Source: Dehalococcoidales bacterium
GTDB taxonomy: Bacteria; Chloroflexota; Dehalococcoidia; Dehalococcoidales; Fen-1064
DNA: 11,580 bases
Direction: 5' to 3'
Assembly (NCBI GenBank): GCA_028713395.1
Contig: JAQTOJ010000044.1
Coordinates: 1-11,580 of the forward strand
The position numbers were made by a program, and so were the translations under genes. The notes beneath the pieces were generated by a model. That model was given only the letters and a program-made list of their open reading frames with translations, had not been told where the DNA came from and did no database searches. Below are positions 1 to 5,368 of the stretch, one piece after another. Numbering within the stretch: the first letter of the stretch is position 1; each line of letters begins with the position of its first letter.

Positions 1-1
1 C

Positions 2-793
2 GCCATGATGCCGGACGGCGAAGACCCGGACGAGGTGATCATCGAAAGTCCGGAAAAATGGCGGGAACTGGTGGAAAAGGCCATATCGATCGTGGAATTC
101 ACGATCGAGAAAAAGACCGCCGGGTTGGATTTGAACAATGCCCGCAACAAATCTACCGCAGTGAATCTCTTGATGCCCGTTATAGCCCGGGTAAAGGACG
201 ATATCCGCCGCGACCACTACCTGACGAAACTATCTAAATTAACCGGAATTAGTTATAATAAATTGGAGGACGTTCTACAGGGCTTTATCAACAAACCGCA
301 ATCCGTAAAACCGCGCATATCAGTTGCTCCCAGCCGCGCAACCACCTTAGTCAACAATCCACGGGAAGAATATTGTTTAACCTTGTTGTTGCATTTTCCG
401 GAACTGAAAACACTGGATGTCGGTCTGCTGCCGGAATATTTCAAGGATACCGAGAACCGTGAAATCTATACATACTGGCTGGAAACGGATGATTTGGTAG
501 CCTTGAAGGACCGCCTGGACCCGGTGGTGAAAGAGAAAATGGAAGGGCTGGCGGCTAAAGAAATACTGACCAACCGTATTGCCGATAAGTACACGCACTG
601 TGTGCTTTTACTGGAAAAGGAATATTTACAGAACCAGGAAGCCATGCGCCGGGAAATTTTCAATCAGGAAGTAGAGACCGGCGGGCATAAAGCCGCCCTG
701 GAACGCCTGCAAAAAGATGGCATGGAACCAAGTAGAAAGCTGGGTGAAATAGATTCCCAGAGAGCACAATTGACGAGGAGGGCGAGGAAATGA
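2..793 (+). CDS. dnaG: DNA primase DnaG, C-terminal part (5' end outside window)
   Basis: DnaG synthesises RNA primers for DNA replication at the fork. The visible 263 residues are the end of the protein. The first residues, MPDGEDPDEVI, match the MPxGxDPDExI motif at the end of the Toprim catalytic core. Next comes a helical stretch (about residues 15-90) with the typical 'TAVNLLMPVIARVKDDIRRDHYL' type sequence. After a linker rich in P, S and R (about 98-118) comes a second helical part that fits the helicase-binding C-terminal domain. The frame is open to the left edge, so the Met codons at positions 5 and 8 are internal. The stop codon overlaps the rpoD start (ATGA, 790-793), which implies one transcript and translational coupling. 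The zinc-binding domain and most of the Toprim domain lie upstream. Family assignment is firm. Confidence 0.93.
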   Translation, partial: AMMPDGEDPDEVIIESPEKWRELVEKAISIVEFTIEKKTAGLDLNNARNKSTAVNLLMPVIARVKDDIRRDHYLTKLSKLTGISYNKLEDVLQGFINKPQSVKPRISVAPSRATTLVNNPREEYCLTLLLHFPELKTLDVGLLPEYFKDTENREIYTYWLETDDLVALKDRLDPVVKEKMEGLAAKEILTNRIADKYTHCVLLLEKEYLQNQEAMRREIFNQEVETGGHKAALERLQKDGMEPSRKLGEIDSQRAQLTRRARK

Positions 794-2226
794 CCGTAGA
801 CGATTTTGCCGCGGCCGCGCCGGAATTTGAACCCGAGGGCATCAAAGAAGAAGCCCCGGAAGAAGCCGTAGCGATTGACGAGGATGAACCATTACCCGAA
901 GAACTGGAAATGGAACCCGCCCTCGAAGCGGTGGAAGCGGAAGAGCAGGAAGTAGGGGATGACCCGGTTCGTCTCTATCTCCACGAAATAGGGAGAGTGC
1001 CGCTATTAACCGCCCATGATGAAAAGATGATCGCCCGCCGTATTGAGATCGGCAAACGTCTGGCCGAGGTGAAACGCGTGCTGGAAGCCCAGGGAAAACG
1101 CGCCACCGCCAGTGAAATATTTTTGGAAATCATCCGCGAACTGGGGCAGTCCTACGAGATTATACATCAATTGCAGGAACGGGTGGGTTTACCGGCTACC
1201 GCCAAATTCCGGCAGGTGATCACCGATGAAAAATTTCGCGGCTGTATCGATGGCGTCATCGATCAGGTAATGGTGCTGGAAATCGCCACCAAGATGAAAT
1301 TACCACCGCCTACCGCGGAGCAGCGTTTGATCGGGCTTTCCGTGAATAGCGTGATTATCCCGGAAAAAGTTTGGACGATGGTCGGGAGCAAGGCCACTTT
1401 GGCGAGCGTGCCTGCCTTAGTCACCAAGGATGACTTTGCCGCGAAAATACAGGCAAAGGAAGCCGAGTTGCGCGAATACCTGGATAAAATGATCAAAGAA
1501 GCGGAGATTGCCAAAGACCACCTGACCGAAGCCAATCTAAGGTTGGTGGTCAGTGTCGCCAAGAAACACATTGGGCACGGTATGTCCCTGCTGGATTTGA
1601 TTCAGGAAGGCAATATCGGCCTCATCCGCGCCGTGGAAAAATTCGATCCCCATAAAGGGTATAAATTCAGCACCTATGCCACCTGGTGGATACGGCAGGC
1701 CATCACCCGCGCTATTGCCGACCAGGCGCGCACCATCCGCGTGCCGGTGCATATGATCGAAACTATCAACAAGCTGTTGAGACTAAGCCGCCGCCTGGCG
1801 CAGGAATACGGGCGTGAGCCAACCTCAAAAGAAATCGGGCTGAAAATGGGCATGTCGCCGGAAAAAGTCAGAGAAATTGTGAAAGTTGCCCAGCTTCCTA
1901 TCTCCCTGGAACTACCGATGGGCGAAGAAGAAGATAGTCATCTTGGTGATTTTATCGAGGACAGAAATGCCACTCCGCCAGTAGATGCCGCTTCCAAACA
2001 ATTGCTCAAAGAGCAGATCGACGAGGTGCTTTCCAGCCTGACGCACCGCGAACAGAGGGTGCTGGTACTCCGGTTCGGTCTGGAAGACGGTCGCAGTCGC
2101 ACTTTGGAAGAAGTGGGACAGGAATTCAACGTCACGCGCGAACGCATCCGCCAGATTGAAGCTAAAGCGTTAAGAAAACTCAGACACCCGAGCCGCAGCC
2201 GCAAACTGAAAGATTACCTGGAATAA
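790..2226 (+). CDS. rpoD: Primary RNA polymerase sigma factor RpoD/SigA (sigma-70)
   Basis: This is the housekeeping sigma factor that directs RNA polymerase to -35/-10 promoters. The protein has 478 residues. Residues 1-55 are strongly acidic, in place of a typical region 1.1. Region 1.2 starts at DDPVRLYLHEIG (57-68). Residues about 93-240 are a long non-conserved insert. Region 2 spans about 244-325, with NLRLVVSVAKKH, the core-binding stretch DLIQEGNIGLIRAVEKFD and the -10 reading segment YKFSTYATWWIRQAI. Region 3 follows at about 326-400. Region 4 (about 410-478) holds the helix-turn-helix TLEEVGQEFNVTRERIRQIEAKAL that reads the -35 box. The start has an AGGAGG at 776-781, 8 nt upstream, and overlaps the dnaG stop by 4 bp. 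No rpsU lies between the two genes. No clear terminator follows. The call is secure; primary rather than alternative sigma is supported by regions 1.2-4 and the dnaG linkage. Confidence 0.97.
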   Translation: MTVDDFAAAAPEFEPEGIKEEAPEEAVAIDEDEPLPEELEMEPALEAVEAEEQEVGDDPVRLYLHEIGRVPLLTAHDEKMIARRIEIGKRLAEVKRVLEAQGKRATASEIFLEIIRELGQSYEIIHQLQERVGLPATAKFRQVITDEKFRGCIDGVIDQVMVLEIATKMKLPPPTAEQRLIGLSVNSVIIPEKVWTMVGSKATLASVPALVTKDDFAAKIQAKEAELREYLDKMIKEAEIAKDHLTEANLRLVVSVAKKHIGHGMSLLDLIQEGNIGLIRAVEKFDPHKGYKFSTYATWWIRQAITRAIADQARTIRVPVHMIETINKLLRLSRRLAQEYGREPTSKEIGLKMGMSPEKVREIVKVAQLPISLELPMGEEEDSHLGDFIEDRNATPPVDAASKQLLKEQIDEVLSSLTHREQRVLVLRFGLEDGRSRTLEEVGQEFNVTRERIRQIEAKALRKLRHPSRSRKLKDYLE

Positions 2227-2266
2227 AAAACCGGTAGACCGATTAGAGTCTATTATGCTATTCTTG

Positions 2267-2280
2267 GGTTGTTAACGACC
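2267..2280. promoter_or_regulatory. Near-perfect palindrome in front of the DUF4258 gene (possible operator)
   Basis: GGTTGTTAACGACC is a 14-bp inverted repeat with one non-complementary (G-T) position. It ends directly before the ribosome binding site AGGGGTGA (2281-2288) of the DUF4258 gene. A palindrome here could be an autoregulatory site of the two-gene module or a short hairpin near the start codon. No convincing -35/-10 pair is visible in 2227-2266, so its role is inferred from position only. Confidence 0.3.
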
Positions 2281-2292
2281 AGGGGTGATGTA

Positions 2293-2550
2293 TTGCGGTA
2301 TGAGTTAACGGCTCATGCAAAGGAAATGCTACTTGAGAGAAAAATTTCTGAAGCGGCGATTGCTTTGGTTTTGGTATCTCACGAAAAGAAAATAACCCGA
2401 AATGATGGTACTATACATTACCTCAAGAGGATTCCAGAGAATGAGAACCGCTGGTTAAGAGTGATAGTGAATCATACCGTTGATCCTCCGAGAGTTGTGA
2501 CGATGTTTTTCGACCGCCGGGAGAAGAAAAAGAATGAAAGTAAAATTTGA
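2293..2550 (+). CDS. DUF4258 family protein (toxin-like partner of DUF2283)
   Basis: A small protein of 85 residues in the form MRYELTAHAKEMLLERKIS..., the usual opening of DUF4258 proteins (a His followed by a helix with ERxIS). A beta-rich second half follows (IHYLKRIPENENRWLRVIVN, then PPRVVTMFFDRR). DUF4258 is compared with RelE/BrnT-type small folds and is often encoded beside an antitoxin-like gene, but its biochemical activity is not established. I chose the TTG at 2293 because AGGGGTGA (2281-2288) sits 4 nt before it. The upstream TTG at 2269 in the same frame has no ribosome binding site. The 3' end overlaps the DUF2283 gene by 17 bp, so the two are translated from one message. A basic, Lys-rich tail (RREKKKNESK) ends the protein. 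Confidence 0.8.
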   Translation: MRYELTAHAKEMLLERKISEAAIALVLVSHEKKITRNDGTIHYLKRIPENENRWLRVIVNHTVDPPRVVTMFFDRREKKKNESKI

Positions 2551-2734
2551 TAACGCAAATGATGCCGTATACTTTCGCCTTGACGAAAGTAAGATTGTAG
2601 AATCCGAAGAAGTGCAACAGGGCGTCATACTCGACTTCAATCAAGATGGCAGGGTTGTAGGCGTAGAGATATTGGGGATAAAAGAACGTATACCGCTCGC
2701 CGAACTAAGGCGAATGCAGTTTGAGACGGTCTAA
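2534..2734 (+). CDS. DUF2283 family protein (antitoxin-like partner)
   Basis: A 66-residue protein with the DUF2283 pattern: MKVKFDNANDAVYFRLDESK, then a central 'VQQGVILDFNQDGRVVGVEIL' type segment, the classic LDxNxDGxVVGxEIL core of this family, and a short C-terminal helix. Function is not established. DUF2283 genes commonly lie next to DUF4258 genes, and the pair is treated as a putative toxin-antitoxin module. The ATG lies inside the end of the DUF4258 gene (17-bp overlap). Only a weak GGGAG at 2519-2523 precedes it, so coupling to the upstream gene is likely. The gene is followed at once by a strong terminator. Confidence 0.85.
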   Translation: MKVKFDNANDAVYFRLDESKIVESEEVQQGVILDFNQDGRVVGVEILGIKERIPLAELRRMQFETV

Positions 2735-2740
2735 GGAGTA

Positions 2741-2776
2741 AAAAAGAGGGGAGTGTCAAAACTCCCCTCTTTTTTT
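2741..2776 (+). terminator. Strong intrinsic terminator after the DUF4258-DUF2283 pair
   Basis: The left arm AAAAAGAGGGGAGT (2741-2754) pairs perfectly over 14 bp with ACTCCCCTCTTTTT (2761-2774) around a 6-nt loop GTCAAA, and a T run follows to 2776. The A run on the 5' side gives a T run on the other strand too, so it could work in both directions. It ends only 13 nt before the start codon of the histidine phosphatase gene. Confidence 0.93.
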
Positions 2777-2789
2777 AACAAGGCAGATT

Positions 2790-3356
2790 ATGAAAATCGT
2801 ATTGGTCAGGCACGGCGAAACGGACTATAACAGGTTGCACATCATTCAGGGGCACCAGCCGGTTTCATTGAATGAACGCGGACGAAAACAAGCACAAGAA
2901 TTGGGTGAATCCCTTAAAGCAGAAAAGTTTACTCATTTTTACTGTTCGGGACTGAAAAGGGCTAAAGAAACCGCGGAAATCATCAACCGGAATTTTAATT
3001 TGCCTCTTATTTACGACAACCGGCTAAATGAACGAAATGTGGGCGAATGGGAAAATAAAAAAATTGATGAATTCCCCGAGTATCGAGGGCTGGATGTATT
3101 GGGACTGGATGAGAATCCGTATCATGGCGAAACAATCAGGCAGGTTATTGACCGTTGTTTGGAATTTACGCATCATTTAACTCAGAAACACCACAATTCA
3201 GATGTGGTTCTCGTGGTTACGCATGGCGGCCCGGTCAAGATAATTTCCGGCTTCGTCAATGGGATAAATCCGGAAAATTATTTCAAGCAGTCAGATATTG
3301 TCAACGGGCAAATCACCAGAATTACTTACGAAAATAGCGAGTTCACGATCAGATAA
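2790..3356 (+). CDS. Histidine phosphatase family protein (phosphoglycerate mutase-like)
   Basis: A 188-residue enzyme of the histidine phosphatase superfamily, which transfers a phosphate through a phospho-histidine. The catalytic motif RHGE is at residues 7-10 (H8 nucleophile) in KIVLVRHGETDYN. R57 in SGLKRAKETA fits the second phosphate-binding Arg. E81 in LNERNVGEWE fits the acid/base Glu. H145 in VVTHGGPVK fits the second catalytic His. Length and motifs fit the broad phosphatase branch (cobC/gpmB-like), and the substrate cannot be told from sequence. The ATG at 2790 has AAGG about 7 nt upstream. The terminator in front ends 13 nt before the start, so expression needs read-through or a promoter inside or before that hairpin. 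No cobalamin gene lies nearby. Confidence 0.88.
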   Translation: MKIVLVRHGETDYNRLHIIQGHQPVSLNERGRKQAQELGESLKAEKFTHFYCSGLKRAKETAEIINRNFNLPLIYDNRLNERNVGEWENKKIDEFPEYRGLDVLGLDENPYHGETIRQVIDRCLEFTHHLTQKHHNSDVVLVVTHGGPVKIISGFVNGINPENYFKQSDIVNGQITRITYENSEFTIR

Positions 3357-3372
3357 AGCAGGCAGCGAAAGA

Positions 3373-3401
3373 TTGACACCTCATTCCCACGATAATATAA
3401 T
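3373..3401 (+). promoter_or_regulatory. Consensus sigma-70 promoter of the RHH-RelE operon
   Basis: A perfect TTGACA (3373-3378), a 17-nt spacer and a perfect TATAAT (3396-3401). The predicted transcription start is near 3408, inside the candidate operator region, with about 48 nt of leader before the antitoxin ATG. This is one of the strongest matches possible to the consensus of the sigma factor encoded at 790-2226. Confidence 0.9.
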
Positions 3402-3404
3402 ATA

Positions 3405-3438
3405 CCCATACGTAGGGATGTCCGTACGTATATACGTC
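3405..3438. promoter_or_regulatory. Candidate autoregulatory operator cluster of the RHH-RelE operon
   Basis: Immediately after the -10 box lie two copies of TACGTA (3409-3414 and 3425-3430), 16 bp apart. The second is part of a perfect 12-bp palindrome, ACGTATATACGT (3426-3437). The first is framed by CCC and GGG (3405-3417). RHH antitoxins of type II modules usually repress their own promoter by binding short palindromes over the start site, and this array has the right place and form. Binding is inferred. Confidence 0.65.
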
Positions 3439-3455
3439 TTAAGGGGGGGCAAAAG

Positions 3456-3743
3456 ATGGTAAAGAAAATGACGGTCGTTTTTCATAACGAGGAATTATAT
3501 ACCGATCTTAAAATCGAGGCAGTGAAGAGAAATCGTGCCGCGAGCGATATTATTGCCGAAGCGGTACAGGAGTGGCTGGATGTCAAAGAAGATGAGGAAC
3601 TGATACCCATCATCAATGCGGCTCTCGCTGAATATGCAGAAAAAGGCGGACGTCCCTGGGAAGAAGTTGAGAAAGAACTAGAAGCAGCTATAAAAGCACG
3701 AGAACAACCGATGATGGTCGCAGAGAAAAAGAAGCATGTATAA
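3456..3743 (+). CDS. Ribbon-helix-helix-type antitoxin of a type II toxin-antitoxin module
   Basis: A 95-residue protein. Residues 1-43 have ribbon-helix-helix form: a beta strand (KKMTVVFHNEEL) followed by two helices (YTDLKIEAVKRN, then ASDIIAEAVQEWLDVKE). The acidic C-terminal part, with AEKGGRPWEEVEKELEAA (about 61-78), fits the toxin-wrapping tail of such antitoxins. Family experience says it neutralises the adjacent toxin and represses the operon. The start has a strong G-rich ribosome binding site (AGGGGGGG, 3442-3449). Its 3' end overlaps the toxin gene by 8 bp (3736-3743), the usual coupling for antitoxin-first modules. The N-terminal fold is called by pattern and could be a divergent relative. 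Confidence 0.85.
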   Translation: MVKKMTVVFHNEELYTDLKIEAVKRNRAASDIIAEAVQEWLDVKEDEELIPIINAALAEYAEKGGRPWEEVEKELEAAIKAREQPMMVAEKKKHV

Positions 3744-4008
3744 AGTAGTTGTCTCTCCTCGTGCGGAACGCGATATCGATAAATTGAAAAAATATATGAA
3801 AATAGAGGATTTTCAACGGGTTCGCGTCGTCATTGCGGGGCTAGCTTTAGATCCGCGTTCATTCGGGGTCAAAAAGCTAAAAGGAAAGGGAAATTCGTAT
3901 CGGGTTAGAGTTGGGAAGTATCGAATTGTTTATGAAATCTGCGATAAGATTCTGACAATCACTATCATCGAAGTCTCTCGCCGGAACGAAAACACATATA
4001 GTTGGTAG
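3736..4008 (+). CDS. RelE/ParE family toxin
   Basis: A 90-residue protein of RelE/ParE fold: MYKVVVSPRAERDIDKL opens with the typical beta strand and helix, then LALDPRSFGVKKLKGKGNSYRVRVGKYRIVYEI (about 36-68), then ITIIEVSRRNENTYSW. The basic residues R56, R58 and R63, the pair R82-R83 and Y88 are where RelE-like mRNA interferases keep their catalytic and RNA-binding residues. ParE-type gyrase inhibition cannot be excluded from sequence. It starts inside the antitoxin gene (8-bp overlap). It is full length with no frame damage, so the module is probably functional. The next gene runs convergently after 54 bp, with no obvious terminator between. Confidence 0.92.
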   Translation: MYKVVVSPRAERDIDKLKKYMKIEDFQRVRVVIAGLALDPRSFGVKKLKGKGNSYRVRVGKYRIVYEICDKILTITIIEVSRRNENTYSW

Positions 4009-4062
4009 GTTATCTCGCTGCCATTACTTTGGTTTCTTCCATCGCAAATAGTGCCCTCAATT

Positions 4063-4638
4063 TCAACTTTTCTCCATCTCTTTACCAATCACAAAAGCTT
4101 TGCCTAATGACTCTCCGAAACTGATGTATTCCATATTAACTCCGGTACTGTAAACGAACGGTTGGATTTTCTTCATATCCGGCTTGCCGTCCGTCAGACA
4201 GTTTTCCGAGACGTGAGTTTCCTTGACCTCCCCGATGACCAGTTCATGGCTGGGGAGAGAGACGATTTGCACCACGGTGCAGGCTAAATTCACCGGACAT
4301 TGTTCGATTAACGGAGCATTCTTCAGTTTGCCCGTGAAAATCTTAAAGCCGCAGACCGCGGTCTTATCCACTTTCGCCCCGGAAACGATGCCACAATAAT
4401 CCGCCTCTTTGGCCTGTGATGCGGATGGTATATTCACGGAAAATTCTTTGAATTCGAGGATGCCTTTGAGGGTATGGCGCGGTTTGCGGATGGCCACCGA
4501 GACCATGGGCGGGGTGCTGTTGGCCACGCCGCACCAGGCCACCGCCATGAAATTTGATTTGCCGTTAACCATGGAACCGACCAGTACGGTCGGGGTGGTG
4601 CAGATTAAGGGCTGCGGGGTGATTTGGATTTTAGGCAT
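4063..4638 (-). CDS. Flavin reductase-like FMN-binding split-barrel protein (flavoredoxin family)
   Basis: A 191-residue cytoplasmic flavoprotein. The first half carries the flavin reductase-like pattern: VGSMVNGKSNFMAVAWCG (about 20-37), then PPMVSVAIRKPRHTLKGI (43-60) and EFSVNIPSA (65-73). The second half has HELVIGEVKETHVSEN (131-146), the strand that closes the barrel in this family. Members bind FMN and act as flavin reductases or as small redox carriers (flavoredoxin). The partner cannot be told here. Cysteines at 13, 36, 82, 96, 114, 120 and 147 are notable for an anaerobe-type redox protein. The ATG has AAGGAG (4650-4645) 6 nt upstream. The PPC-domain gene lies upstream on the same strand with a 103-bp gap filled by a palindromic repeat, so the two may or may not share a transcript. 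Confidence 0.87.
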   Translation of the reverse strand: MPKIQITPQPLICTTPTVLVGSMVNGKSNFMAVAWCGVANSTPPMVSVAIRKPRHTLKGILEFKEFSVNIPSASQAKEADYCGIVSGAKVDKTAVCGFKIFTGKLKNAPLIEQCPVNLACTVVQIVSLPSHELVIGEVKETHVSENCLTDGKPDMKKIQPFVYSTGVNMEYISFGESLGKAFVIGKEMEKS

Positions 4639-4671
4639 GATGTTCTCCTTAAAATACTAATATTAAGCACG

Positions 4672-4757
4672 AAATCCTAAACAATATCTAATTCCTAAAA
4701 TAACAAAATTTTTCTATTCTGATTTGTTTAAAGATTAGATATCAGAATTTAGGATTT
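4672..4757. repeat. A-T-rich imperfect palindromic repeat overlapping the PPC gene 3' end
   Basis: The left arm begins AAATCCTAAA (4672-4681) and continues ATATCTAATTCC (4684-4695). The right arm, read in reverse complement from 4757, is AAATCCTAAATTCTGATATC followed by TAATC. The arms align with small gaps, so the whole is an imperfect inverted repeat with an A-T-rich centre (about 4701-4726). The right arm covers the last codons and stop of the PPC gene. A 19-nt piece of it (4732-4750) recurs at 5305-5323 with one mismatch. It resembles the small non-coding palindromic repeats scattered in many bacterial genomes. No transposase is present. Confidence 0.75.
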
Positions 4758-5194
4758 ATCGTTAATAAGCTGAACCCGCTCTTCTTATCAGGGAGGCGTT
4801 TGGCGTTCATGCCGAGTATCTCATAAATAATTGCCTCACCGACGAGCCAGGTGTTGACGCCTGGGCGCAGGCAGCCGGTCATTGTTTGGCCGGCACGTCC
4901 CAGCGCGGCGTGAATATGGATGACCGGTTTGCCGGATTGATCCGGCGCGATCGTGCCGACACCCGCCACCTCATGAGCTTCATCCACCGGGAGGAGCATC
5001 GGGTCCGGCGGCATCTCCTCTGTTTTACGCGGGCCCACCACGATCTGTCCGCCGCTGATCCCACCGACCAGCATGACAAACCCGTTGACTATCTTCTTTT
5101 CGGCGGCGAATTTCTCCAGGCAGTCCGGCACAATATCGCCATCTTCCAGCCGGATCATGAACACTCTGCCGATTTTCCCTTCACCAACCTGCAT
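4742..5194 (-). CDS. PPC/DUF296 domain protein (DNA-binding-type, metal motif)
   Basis: A 150-residue single-domain PPC protein. KIGRVFMIRLEDGDIVPDCLEKFAAEK (about 7-33) is the opening strand-helix. VNGFVMLVGGISGGQIVVG (36-54) and HEVAGVGTIAPDQSGKPVIHIHAALGR (74-100) follow. H93, H95 and possibly H74 form the probable metal site in the HIHAALGR motif, the family hallmark. Prokaryotic PPC proteins are trimeric and of unclear function; plant relatives bind A-T-rich DNA. I chose ATG 5194 because AGGAGG (5204-5199) is 4 nt upstream; a TTG at 5227 adds 11 residues without support. The last residues, INPKF and the stop, are encoded by the repeat at 4672-4757, so the natural C-terminus may have been replaced. 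A promoter lies at 5340-5312. Confidence 0.88.
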   Translation of the reverse strand: MQVGEGKIGRVFMIRLEDGDIVPDCLEKFAAEKKIVNGFVMLVGGISGGQIVVGPRKTEEMPPDPMLLPVDEAHEVAGVGTIAPDQSGKPVIHIHAALGRAGQTMTGCLRPGVNTWLVGEAIIYEILGMNAKRLPDKKSGFSLLTINPKF

Positions 5195-5304
5195 AAGGCC
5201 TCCTACGAGGTAATAATCAAAAAACAATAATCAAGCATCAAATAAATAACGAATCCCCAAGACAAAAATTACCAAGCTTCATTAAAATTCGTTTAGGTGC
5301 CTAG

Positions 5305-5323
5305 AGATTAGATATTAGAATTT
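5305..5323. repeat. Second copy of the 19-nt repeat core, upstream of the PPC gene
   Basis: AGATTAGATATTAGAATTT matches 4732-4750 at 18 of 19 positions in the same orientation, so the PPC gene lies between two direct copies. Here the copy supplies the -10 box (TAATAT on the minus strand) of the PPC promoter. The adjoining A-T-rich sequence 5208-5290 contains further near-repeats (AATAATCAA twice, 5212-5240) but no gene. Confidence 0.7.
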
Positions 5324-5340
5324 CGCAGGCTGTTTGTCAA
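5312..5340 (-). promoter_or_regulatory. Sigma-70 promoter of the PPC gene (minus strand)
   Basis: On the minus strand, TTGACA (5340-5335), a 17-nt spacer and TAATAT (5317-5312) form a near-consensus promoter. The predicted start near 5305 gives a leader of about 110 nt before ATG 5194. The -35 overlaps the -35-like TTGTCA of the divergent sbcC promoter. Confidence 0.85.
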
Positions 5341-5360
5341 TCTGGCATCTGTGTTAAAAT
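5334..5360 (+). promoter_or_regulatory. Extended -10 promoter of sbcC, predicting a leaderless mRNA
   Basis: TAAAAT (5355-5360) is preceded by TG at 5352-5353 (extended -10). A -35-like TTGTCA lies at 5334-5339 with a short 15-nt spacer. The expected start is about 5366-5369, at or next to the ATG at 5369. No ribosome binding site is visible before that ATG, which agrees with leaderless translation. Confidence 0.6.
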
Positions 5361-5368
5361 ATGCCCAT

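Noticed and set aside
2227..2266. Terminator after rpoD or promoter for the DUF4258 pair
   Set aside because: Only a short GGT-ACC stem and an isolated TATTAT are present; no T run follows the stem on the plus strand and no -35 is at a proper distance.
5194..5227. TTG at 5227 as the PPC gene start
   Set aside because: The added 11 residues are encoded by A-T-rich repeat-like DNA and by the ribosome binding site AGGAGG of the ATG at 5194.
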